DNA from: JALORV01 sp963769745
GTDB lineage: Bacteria > Pseudomonadota > Gammaproteobacteria > Burkholderiales > Burkholderiaceae_F
Direction of reading: 5' to 3'
Assembly: GCA_963769745.1 (NCBI GenBank)
Contig: CAVYNB010000036.1
Span: 78,004-142,003, forward strand
Length of the DNA stretch: 64,000 nt
This document shows positions 8,222-15,759 of the stretch, one piece after another. The position numbers were made by a program, and so were the translations under genes. Each line of letters begins with the position of its first letter. The first letter of the stretch is position 1. Under the pieces are notes generated by a model. That model did no database searches. It saw only the letters and a list, made by a program, of their open reading frames with translations, and had not been told where the DNA came from.

Positions 8222-10265
8222 ATGAATGCACCCGCAAGTCTCCCGGCCACGACGGCCGACCGCCGCCGGCTCGCCAACGCGCTGCGCTTCCTCGCGATCG
8301 ATGCGGTCGAGGCTGCCAAGTCCGGACACCCCGGCATGCCGATGGGCATGGCCGACATCGCCGAGGTGCTGTGGCGCGACCACCTGAAGCACGACCCGTC
8401 CTCGCCGCGCTGGGCAGACCGTGATCGATTCGTCCTGTCGCAACGGTCACGGCTCGATGCTGCTCTATGCGCTGCTGCACCTGACGGGCTATGACCTGCC
8501 GCTCGAGGAACTGAAGCGCTTCCGCCAGTTGCACTCGAAGACGCCGGGCCACCCGGAAGTCGGCCTCACGCCGGGTGTGGAAACCACCACCGGGCCGCTG
8601 GGACAGGGGCTCGCCAATGCCGTCGGCATGGCGTTGGCCGAAAAGCTCCTGGCTGCGCAGTTCAACCGCCCGGGCCTGCCGATCGTCGATCACCGTACCT
8701 ATGTCTTCCTCGGTGACGGGTGTCTGATGGAAGGCGTGAGCCACGAGGTCTGTTCGCTGGCGGGTGTGTGGCAGCTGAACAAGCTCGTCTGCTTCTACGA
8801 CGACAACGGCATCTCGATCGACGGTCATGTGGCGGGCTGGTTCAACGACGACACCGCCGCACGCTTCCGCGCCTACGGCTGGAACGTGATCGGGCCGATC
8901 GACGGACACGACGCAGCGCTGATAGACCAGGCGATCCGCATCGCGCAGTCGAACAACGATGGCCCGACGCTCGTGATCTGCCGCACGACCATCGGCTGGG
9001 GCGCGCCGACGATGGCCGGCACGCACGACGTGCACGGCGCGCCGCTCGGTGCCGACGAGACCAAAGCCACGCGCGCTGCGCTCGATTGGAACTACGAACC
9101 GTTCGAGGTGCCTCCGGAGTTGCGTGCCCGCTGGGACGCTCGAACCGAGGGCGCGACCCGGCACGCGGCGTGGCGCGCGATGTTCGATCGCTATCGCTGA
9201 CAGTATCCGACCGAGGCCGCGGAGTTCGAACGTCGCATGCGAGGTGAATCCACCGCCCGGTGGGCGACCACCGCGGACGCATTGGTCGAGAACGCGCGCG
9301 CGATCACGGCGCCGACGGCGACACGCAAGTCATCGCAACAGGCGCTTGAACTGCTGGTCGCGGCAGTGCCGGAACTCCTCGGCGGCTCGGCCGACCTGAC
9401 AGGGTCCAATCTCACCGCGGCAAAGGCCTCGCACCGGCTCGACTCGTCCGGCGGCAACTACGTGCACTACGGCGTGCGCGAGTTCGGCATGGCCGCGATC
9501 ATGAACGGCGTCGCGCTGCACGGCGGCTTCATCCCGTACGGCGGCACCTTCGCTGTCTTCTCCGACTACGCTCGCTCGGGAATCCGTATGAGTGCGCTGA
9601 TGAAGCAGCGGGTGGTCTATGTGCTGACACATGACTCGATCGGCCTCGGCGAGGATGGTCCGACGCACCAGCCGGTCGAACACGCGGCCGCACTGCGTGT
9701 GATCCCGAATCTCGACGTCTGGCGGCCGTGCGACGGCATCGAGACCGCGGTCGCATGGCGCTGCGCGCTCGAGCGCAGCGACGGCCCGACGGCGCTGCTG
9801 CTGTCTCGGCAGAACCTGCCCCAGGTGGCGCGCGATGACGAGACGATCGCAGGCATTGCGAAGGGCGGCTACGTGCTGTCCGATGCGGCGAACAAGACCC
9901 CGGATGTGGTGATCATCGCGACCGGCTCCGAGGTGGCACTCGCGCTCGAAGCCCACCGGCTTCTTGCCGCGCGAGGTATTGCGGCGCGAGTGGTCTCCAT
10001 GCCGTCGACTGCACGCTTCGATGCGCAGTCGCGCGCGTACCAGCGCAGCGTGTTGCCGCCGGGGGTAGCGCGGATTGCGGTCGAAGCCGCGCACCCGGAC
10101 TATTGGCGCAAGTATGTCGGGCTCGACGGCGCAGTCATCGGGATACCGGGCTTCGGCGAATCGGCTCCGGCCGGCGCCTTGTACGAGCATTTCGGGTTGA
10201 CCGCGAGCGCGATCGCAACGGCGGCGGCCGACCTGTGCGCGACCGAAGAGCCGCTGGCCGCCTAG
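8222..10265 (+). CDS. cbbT: Transketolase (one frameshift and one in-frame TGA)
   Basis: This TPP enzyme transfers two-carbon units in the regenerative phase of the Calvin cycle. The N-terminal block DAVEAAKSGHPGMPMGMA and the TPP motif FLGDGCLMEGVSHEV are intact. At about 8440 one extra base breaks FVLS-NGHGSMLLYALL. At 9198-9200 a TGA interrupts the gene in the same frame: FDRYR, stop, QYPTEAAEFERRM. Both sides of that stop are typical transketolase sequence, so an Arg or similar codon is expected there. The second half carries the pyrimidine-binding domain (GGNYVHYGVREFGMAAI) and the C-terminal domain (DVVIIATGSEVALAL). The corrected length is about 680 residues. It is the last recognisable cbb gene of the operon; cbbG, cbbK and cbbA do not follow. 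Confidence 0.9.
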
Positions 10266-10276
10266 GAGCAGGTACG

Positions 10277-10822
10277 TTGGCTGCGCAATCCGCTGCTGTC
10301 GAACTCGGAACCCTGGCACCGGAGTTCCGGTTGCCGGGCGCCTGTGGTCAAACCTGGACACGCGACGCAGCGGCCGGGCCAAAGGGCCTGCTGGTGATGT
10401 TCATCTGCAACCACTGCCCGTACGTGAAGGCCGTGCTCGATCGCATCGTGCGCGACGCGATCGAGCTGCAGGCCGCCGGCATCGGCGTCGTCGCGATCAG
10501 CAGCAACGACGTCACCGTCTACCCCGAGGATTCGTTCGAGGCGATGCAGCAGCTCTGGCGCGACAAGGCCTTGCCGTTTCCATACCTCTATGACGAGTCG
10601 CAGGAGGTGGCAAGGGCCTATGGCGCCGTCTGCACGCCAGACTTCTTTGGCTACAACCGCGACATGCGGTTGCAGTACCGCGGGCGGCTCGATGCCTCGG
10701 GGCGCCAGCCCGCACCCGACGCGCGCCGGGAACTGCGCGACGCGATGCTTCAGGTGGCCGTGACCGGACACGGTCCGGCCGAGCAGATGCCGAGCATGGG
10801 CTGCTCGATCAAGTGGAAGTGA
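10277..10822 (+). CDS. AhpC/TSA-like redoxin (thioredoxin-fold protein)
   Basis: The start is a TTG at 10277, chosen because AGGAGCAGG precedes it and it directly follows the cbbT stop. The 181-residue product begins with the redoxin pattern LGTLAPEFRLPGACGQTW and then MFICNHCPYVKAVLDRIV. Its CNHCPY motif takes the place of the CxxC of thioredoxins. IGVVAISSND and VARAYGAVCTPDFFGYN, which contains the cis-Pro loop, complete the fold. No signal peptide is seen, so it is probably cytosolic. Its place at the end of the cbb operon suggests a redox role linked to carbon metabolism, but that is inference. Confidence 0.8.
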   Translation: MAAQSAAVELGTLAPEFRLPGACGQTWTRDAAAGPKGLLVMFICNHCPYVKAVLDRIVRDAIELQAAGIGVVAISSNDVTVYPEDSFEAMQQLWRDKALPFPYLYDESQEVARAYGAVCTPDFFGYNRDMRLQYRGRLDASGRQPAPDARRELRDAMLQVAVTGHGPAEQMPSMGCSIKWK

Positions 10823-10841
10823 TCGACGAAAGCGGGCTGCG

Positions 10842-11204
10842 CTAGGGCCGCGCGCTGGCCTGGATCACCGTTGCGGGGAGTGTCGCGAGGCGCTGTTCGG
10901 TCACCGCCAGTCGGCAGGCCTGCGTAGCCAGGGCGGTCGTCGCCGCGGGCTGCGTTTCCACGCAGCGCCGCTCCTGTTCGGCGCGGCCGCCATTCAGCCA
11001 GGCACGCTCGCGCGACCCGAACTCGGCCTTTTGCGCCGGACTCAGCCGGGACCAGACCGCGCGGTACCGGTCGACCAGTTGTTCATGCGCGGCGTCAGCG
11101 GCGGCGCGCGTCCTGGCCACCGCGGGATCGGCGTCCACTGCACACGCCATGCCCAGCGGAGCCATGAGGGTTGCGGCGAAAGCGAGTGAGCGCAGGGTGG
11201 GCAT
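10842..11204 (-). CDS. Small secreted protein, LprI/DUF1311-like
   Basis: The 120-residue product has an N-terminal signal peptide (RSLAFAATLMAPLGMACA). A helical region with paired cysteines follows: LSPAQKAEFGSRERAWLNGG, then RRC and ACRLAVTEQRLATL. This spacing resembles the DUF1311/LprI lysozyme-inhibitor-like family. The family match is by eye and only moderately certain. The gene is divergent from the hlyD-like gene, with a dyad in the shared intergenic region. Confidence 0.55.
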   Translation of the reverse strand: MPTLRSLAFAATLMAPLGMACAVDADPAVARTRAAADAAHEQLVDRYRAVWSRLSPAQKAEFGSRERAWLNGGRAEQERRCVETQPAATTALATQACRLAVTEQRLATLPATVIQASARP

Positions 11205-11277
11205 GGCGGCGAAGCTCCGGAAGGCGGAAGGGGCCCGTGCAGCGTAGGACCCGATGCTTCCATCGCAGCAACATGTC

Positions 11278-11295
11278 CGTTATGTCGATATAACG
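11278..11295. promoter_or_regulatory. Inverted repeat CGTTAT-N6-ATAACG upstream of the exporter operon
   Basis: A perfect 6+6 bp dyad, CGTTATGTCGATATAACG, lies between the divergent DUF1311-like gene and the hlyD-like gene, about 95 bp before the latter. It stands out as AT-rich in GC-rich surroundings. A second inverted repeat, GCGGGCAC/GTGCCCGC (11329-11336 and 11352-11359), could form a hairpin in the 5' leader. Both are candidate control elements for the exporter; no binding protein is identified. Confidence 0.4.
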
Positions 11296-11389
11296 CGACG
11301 CCTAGCGCCCATTTGTGAGTCCACGTGTGCGGGCACTCACCACACCGGCGGGTGCCCGCCCCATAATGCGCCTCGCCCGCCCCTGGACC

Positions 11390-12650
11390 ATGGCAGCAGA
11401 GCCCAAATCACTCTTCCGGCAAGAAGCGATCGACGCGCAGCGCGAAAAACTGCTCGGCGAAGTGTCGCTCGCGCAGCCGGTCCCGCTGTGGATCTTCACT
11501 GCGCTGGCGGTCGCCTTTGCTGCGGCTCTGGTGGCGTTCTCCATATGGGGGGAGTACGCGCGGCGCGAGCGCGTCGACGGTTTTCTGGCGCTCGATTCAG
11601 GTGCGGCGCGCATCCTCGCCCCGGAACCCGGAACGGTCGCCGAGCTGCTGGCCAGGGAAGGCGACGAGGTCGAAGCCGGGCAGCCGCTGATCCGTCTTTC
11701 GTTCGAACGCGGCACCGCATCCGGAGTGACGTCCGGGGAACTGGTCCAGCGCGAGATCAGCGAACGCATCACGGGGCTGGAGCGGGAGCAGCAGCAGGTC
11801 AAGCTTCTGGGCCAGCAGCAGGCCGATGCGCTGCGCCGGAAGATCGCAGACCTGGAACGTGAACTGCTCCAGTTCGCCTCCGAACTGCGTGCGCAGGAAA
11901 CGAGGCTCGCCTCGGCACGCAGCGAGTTCCAGCGAGCCGAGGAACTGTTCAAGGACAAGTTCTATTCGGAGTCGAAGCTGATCGAATTCCGCAACAACGT
12001 GCTCGACCAGCAGGTCAAGGTCGAGGCGCTGAAGCGGGAACGGTCCGGAGTCGAGCGCGAACTGACCGCGGCACGGTCGGAGCTGCCGTCGCTCGAGCTG
12101 AAGAATCAGACCCAGCTCGACCAGATCCGACGTCAGATGAGCGAACTGCAGCAGGGCAGCGTGCAGGAAGACGCCAAGCGCGAGAACGTGATCCGCGCCC
12201 CGGTGGCAGGTGTGCTGACCAACATCGCGGCCGCGCGCGGCGAGACCGTGGCGGAGAGCGCACCGCTCGCGGTGGTCGTGCCCAAGGGCAGCGGGCTGCA
12301 CGCTCAGCTGCTTGGTGCCGACGCGGGCGATCGGTTTCGTGCAACCGGGGCAGGAGGTCGTTCTGCGCTACGACGCCTTTCCGTTCCAGCGCTTCGGCCA
12401 GTACCGCGGCACGGTCGAGCGCGTCAGCCGCACCGTGTGGTCGGCTGGCGAGAAGGTCGGCCAGCTCGTGGTGAAGGAGCCCGTGTACCGCGTCGACGTC
12501 AAGCTCGACGCGCAGTATGTCGCGGCGAGTGGCCAGAAGCTGCCGCTGCGCTCCGGAATGATGGTCAACGCCGACATCCTGCAGGAGAAGCGCAAGGTCT
12601 GGGAATGGGTGTTTGAGCCGGTGCTGTCGCTGAAGGAGAGGTTCCAGTGA
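11390..12650 (+). CDS. HlyD-family periplasmic adaptor (membrane fusion protein), one frameshift
   Basis: The protein should bridge the inner-membrane ABC exporter to an outer-membrane channel. It has a cytosolic N-terminus (AAEPKSLFRQEAID), one transmembrane helix (about residues 35-58), a biotinyl-lipoyl-like half motif (ILAPEPGTVAELLAREGDEV), a long coiled coil (about residues 110-260) and the returning half (RAPVAGVLTNIAAARGETV). At about 12312 one extra T in ctgcttggtgcc shifts the frame; deleting it joins HAQLL to VPTRAIGFVQPGQEVVLRYD, a typical MFP beta-barrel segment. The corrected length is about 419 residues. It lies 28 bp upstream of the PCAT exporter. No TolC-type gene is in the window. 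Confidence 0.88.
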
Positions 12651-12678
12651 GGCGGGCATCGCACGGCGTTGCCGTGCC

Positions 12679-14793
12679 ATGCCTCGTCGCTCCATCGGCC
12701 GCCGCGCCGATTCACACGGGGGCGCCGTGTTCGGTAGGCGCGTGCCGATGATCCTGCAGAGCGAAGCGCCGGAATGCGGCATCGCCTGCGTGGCGATGAT
12801 CGCCAGCTACTACGGCTTCCGAACCGACCTGTCAGCCATGCGGCTGCGGCTGGCGCCGTCGATGAAGGGCGTGACGCTCAAGCACATCAGCGCCATTGCC
12901 GACACGATGAAGCTCGCCGCGCGCGGAGTGAAGGTGCCGCTCGAGGGCCTGGGCCAGCTCAAGCTGCCGGCCATCCTTCACTGGGACATGAATCACTTCG
13001 TCGTGCTGACGAAGGCATCGGGCGACCGCATCACCGTCAACGATCCGGCGCGCGGCCGGCGCGTGCTGACGCTCAAAGAGGCGTCGGATCACTACACCGG
13101 CGTGGCGATGGAACTCACGCCCACCACGGGCTTCGCCGAGCGCGACGAGCGCGAGAAGATCAGCGCCTGGCAGCTCGTGAAGACCGCGACCGGCCTGCGC
13201 TCGGCCGTGACGCAGGTGCTCCTGCTGTCGCTGGTACTGGAAGTGCTCGCGCTTGCATCGCCGTTTTTCCTGCAGCTGGTGGTGGATCGCGTCGTCGTCG
13301 GGCGCGACCGGGACCTGCTGGCGGTACTCGGCGTCGGTTTCGGGATGCTGGCAGTGATGATCGCCATCATTACCGCGCTTCGATCCTGGCTGGGCGTCTA
13401 CATCAGCACGCGCCTCAACCTGCAACTGCTCGACACCCTGTTCGCTCGGTTGCTGCGGCTCCCGCTGGCGTGGTTCGAGAAGAGGCACATCGGTGACATC
13501 GTCTCGCGCTTCCGCTCGGTCGATGCAATCCAGCGAACGCTGTCGCTGACGTTCCTGGAGACCGTGATGGACGGCGTGATGGTGGTCGTCACGCTGGCCG
13601 TCATGTCCTGGTACAGCACGACGCTGACGATCATTGTCGTGATAGCCGCGGTGCTCTATGGCAGCCTGCGCTGGGCCATGTACGGACCGCAGCGGCGAGC
13701 GACCGACGAGCGCATCGTGCACGAGGCCAAGGCCGCGACGCACTTCATCGAGACGCTGCGCGGAATGATGGCGATCAAGCTCAATCTGCGGGAGAGCGAG
13801 CGCCGCGCCGCCTACCTGAACCACGTGGTCGACCAGACCAATGCCGACGTGCGCGTACAGAACCTCGCGCTGCTGCAGCGTGCCGGCAACGTGCTGATCT
13901 TCGGGCTGGAAAACGTGATCGTGATCTGGCTCGGCGCCAATGCCGTGCTCGAAGGCCAGCTCTCGGTCGGCATGCTGTTCGCGTTCCTGCTGTTCAAGCT
14001 GCTCTTCATCACGCGCGTCAACAACCTGGTCGACAAGACGATCGAGTTCCGCATGCTCGACCTGCATGCCGATCGCGTGGCCGACATCGCGCTGGCCCCC
14101 ACCGAGAGCGCGGCCGAACTGCCGGCTGTCGCGCGGGCCGACGCCCCGGCCGGAGCCTTCGTGCTGGAGTCCCGTGACCTCGGGTTTGCCTACGGCATCG
14201 AGGGCTTCGTGTTCCGTGGCATGGAGTTCAGGGCCCGGCCGGGCGAAACGGTGGCCATCGTCGGACCGTCCGGAAGCGGAAAGACGACGCTGGTCAAGGT
14301 GCTGGCGGGCCTGCTCGACCGTACCGAGGGCACCCTGACCGCCGCCGGGCGCGACGTGCGCGACTGGGACAAGGGCGCCTACCGCAGCCGCATCGGCGTA
14401 GTGATGCAGGACGACCACCTGTTCGTCGGCACGATCGAGGACAACATCAGCTTCTTCGACCCCCAGCACGACCCCGCGCGGGTACGCGAGTGCTCCCGGC
14501 TGGCGATGATCGACGAAGACATCTCGGCCATGCCGATGGGCTACAACACCATCGTCGGCAGCCTGGGGGTGGCCCTGTCCGGCGGCCAGCGCAGTCGCGT
14601 CCTGCTGGCGCGGGCGCTGTACCGCCAGCCGCAGATCCTGTTCCTCGATGAGACTTTCGACCAGCTCGATCTCGCGAGAGAGCGAGCGATCACTGACGGA
14701 TTAAGGCATACGGGCATTGGATTGGTCATCGTCAGCCACCGTCCGGAAACGGTCGGCGCCGTCGACCGCATTGTCCGACTCGGCGAGGGCTGA
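12679..14793 (+). CDS. Peptidase-containing ABC transporter (PCAT) with N-terminal C39 domain
   Basis: The 704-residue protein combines peptidase, membrane and ATPase domains and should cleave double-glycine leaders while exporting the core peptide. The C39 domain has the oxyanion-hole glutamine Gln27 and catalytic Cys33 in QSEAPECGIACVAM, His106 in DMNHFVVL and Asp122 in NDPARG, so the protease looks active. Five to six membrane helices lie between about residues 175 and 440. The ATPase has Walker A GPSGSGKTTLVKVL (about residue 530), signature LSGGQRSRVLLARAL (about 633), Walker B ILFLDETFDQLD and the H-loop SHRPE. It forms an operon with the HlyD-like adaptor. The peptide gene about 650 bp downstream, on the opposite strand, is its likely substrate. 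Confidence 0.95.
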   Translation: MPRRSIGRRADSHGGAVFGRRVPMILQSEAPECGIACVAMIASYYGFRTDLSAMRLRLAPSMKGVTLKHISAIADTMKLAARGVKVPLEGLGQLKLPAILHWDMNHFVVLTKASGDRITVNDPARGRRVLTLKEASDHYTGVAMELTPTTGFAERDEREKISAWQLVKTATGLRSAVTQVLLLSLVLEVLALASPFFLQLVVDRVVVGRDRDLLAVLGVGFGMLAVMIAIITALRSWLGVYISTRLNLQLLDTLFARLLRLPLAWFEKRHIGDIVSRFRSVDAIQRTLSLTFLETVMDGVMVVVTLAVMSWYSTTLTIIVVIAAVLYGSLRWAMYGPQRRATDERIVHEAKAATHFIETLRGMMAIKLNLRESERRAAYLNHVVDQTNADVRVQNLALLQRAGNVLIFGLENVIVIWLGANAVLEGQLSVGMLFAFLLFKLLFITRVNNLVDKTIEFRMLDLHADRVADIALAPTESAAELPAVARADAPAGAFVLESRDLGFAYGIEGFVFRGMEFRARPGETVAIVGPSGSGKTTLVKVLAGLLDRTEGTLTAAGRDVRDWDKGAYRSRIGVVMQDDHLFVGTIEDNISFFDPQHDPARVRECSRLAMIDEDISAMPMGYNTIVGSLGVALSGGQRSRVLLARALYRQPQILFLDETFDQLDLARERAITDGLRHTGIGLVIVSHRPETVGAVDRIVRLGEG

Positions 14794-14807
14794 AACGCCC
14801 GCCAATG

Positions 14808-14832
14808 AAAACGGCGCCTGCCGGCGCCGTTC
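14808..14832 (-). terminator. Rho-independent terminator downstream of the small lipoprotein gene
   Basis: A perfect 9-bp stem, AACGGCGCC/GGCGCCGTT, with a TGCC loop is followed by a T-rich end on the minus strand only. It lies 21 bp after the lipoprotein stop and also sits just after the exporter stop, so it separates the convergent units. Confidence 0.75.
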
Positions 14833-14852
14833 GAAATTTCTTGCGGGGACGA

Positions 14853-15176
14853 CTATTTGACGGGCTGTACGCCCGTCACGCCCGGCTGGCCGCGCAGCGA
14901 CTCCAGGCACTGCTCGACCTTCGGTACCCGCGCTGTCGGCGATACGCGGAACTGCCAAACGTTGTCGCCCGGCGCCCGGTCGACGTAGTCGATCCGACAA
15001 CCCGTCCAGGACCCCAGCAGCAGCGCACCCTGCGGGTTGGGCGACACGCGCGCCGGCTGAAGCGTCAGGTTGACCAGTTGCCCCGGTCCGGTGGGCGTAT
15101 CGGTGTTCGGGCTGGTGGCGGCACAGGCCGTCAGAACAGCCGTCGTGGCGATGAGGAGGAGGCGGGCGGTTTTCAT
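14853..15176 (-). CDS. Small lipoprotein of unknown function next to the peptide exporter
   Basis: The 107-residue product begins MKTARLLLIATTAVLTACAA, a lipoprotein signal with lipobox LTAC. The mature part has two further cysteines (SWTGCRIDYV and VEQCLESL), which could form a disulfide, and a basic middle. No family is recognised. It is transcribed towards the exporter, in the same direction as the double-glycine peptide, but a terminator lies between the two. An envelope role connected with export or self-protection is possible but only suggested by position. Confidence 0.7.
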   Translation of the reverse strand: MKTARLLLIATTAVLTACAATSPNTDTPTGPGQLVNLTLQPARVSPNPQGALLLGSWTGCRIDYVDRAPGDNVWQFRVSPTARVPKVEQCLESLRGQPGVTGVQPVK

Positions 15177-15294
15177 GCGCGAGAGTCTGGCACAACGCGG
15201 CAACCGGTCAATGCCCCGGGGACATTCCGGACAGACTAGCCGGAGGTCGGCCCAGCCCGGGCGGGCCTGGAACCCGTCATCTCCGGCCGCGGAC

Positions 15295-15320
15295 AAAAAA
15301 ACGGCGCCCGTCGGCGCCGT
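15295..15320 (-). terminator. Rho-independent terminator downstream of the double-glycine peptide gene
   Basis: The stem ACGGCGCC/GGCGCCGT with loop CGTC (15301-15320) is followed on the minus strand by seven T residues (15294-15300). It ends the peptide transcript about 120 bp after the stop codon, so the peptide gene appears to be monocistronic. Confidence 0.85.
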
Positions 15321-15441
15321 GATAGTTGCGGAAAATCGGTCGGGGTTCTGACGACCCCTAGGCGTACCGCAGATGCGATACGCGGGAGTTTGGGATGCCC
15401 TGGCGGTGGCTTCAAACGCCAGTCGGCACGGAACTACCAAA

Positions 15442-15576
15442 TTACGTAATGAGTCCCAGGGACGAGCCACCACCGACCAGATCCAGGTCATCGATCGACA
15501 AAGCCAGCAATTCCAGCGGCTCGCTGCTGTTCTCGGTCTCGGCAACGGCGTTCAGCTCAATCGTCTCGATGTTCAT
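15442..15576 (-). CDS. Double-glycine-leader peptide precursor, 44 residues, predicted core SSLGLIT
   Basis: The ATG at 15576 is preceded by GAAGAGGA at good spacing, and the gene has its own terminator. The leader is acidic and ends in LSIDDLDLVGGG. Aligned on the last glycine, it has Leu at -12, Asp at -8, Leu at -7 and Val at -4, the same pattern as the colicin V leader LTLNELDSVSGG, which is recognised by C39 proteases. Cleavage after GGG would leave only SSLGLIT; cleavage after the first GG would leave one extra glycine. Such a short core is unlike bacteriocins and more like a signalling peptide. If a +1 sequencing insertion lay in the core, the next frame would also stop soon, at 15434-15436, so a short core is expected either way. 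No homologue is known to me. Confidence 0.75.
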   Translation of the reverse strand: MNIETIELNAVAETENSSEPLELLALSIDDLDLVGGGSSLGLIT

Positions 15577-15648
15577 GGTGTCCTCTTCCGCGGTGTGTTG
15601 GTTTGGTTTCTGGGCACGCTCGGCGGCGTGCACGGAGCGAACTGTGAA

Positions 15649-15672
15649 GGATTTCCGGCTGCTGGGAAATCC
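15649..15672. promoter_or_regulatory. Perfect dyad GGATTTCC-N8-GGAAATCC between the peptide and TPR/HD-GYP genes
   Basis: An 8+8 bp perfect inverted repeat with an 8-bp spacer lies in the 183-bp divergent intergenic region. It is 73 bp upstream of the peptide start and 88 bp upstream of the TPR/HD-GYP start. The size and placement suit an operator controlling both genes. A second inverted repeat, TGCCGGC-N10-GCCGGCA (15731-15754), ends just before the TPR/HD-GYP ATG and could affect translation of that gene. Confidence 0.5.
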
Positions 15673-15759
15673 CTACTTACCGGAGTTTGCTTTCCGGGCG
15701 ACTCAGGGCAGAATCGGGGAGCCTCTCTCTTGCCGGCCATTGTTACTGCCGGCACCTCG

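Noticed and set aside
9198..9200. Selenocysteine or programmed read-through at the TGA in transketolase
   Set aside because: No SECIS-like hairpin stands out, transketolase is not a selenoprotein family, and the gene also has an indel; an error or mutation is simpler.
14853..15545. One long minus-strand gene covering both the lipoprotein and the peptide region
   Set aside because: The upstream part of that frame is out of frame with the peptide leader and runs through a terminator; the lipoprotein start at 15176 has a clear signal and lipobox.
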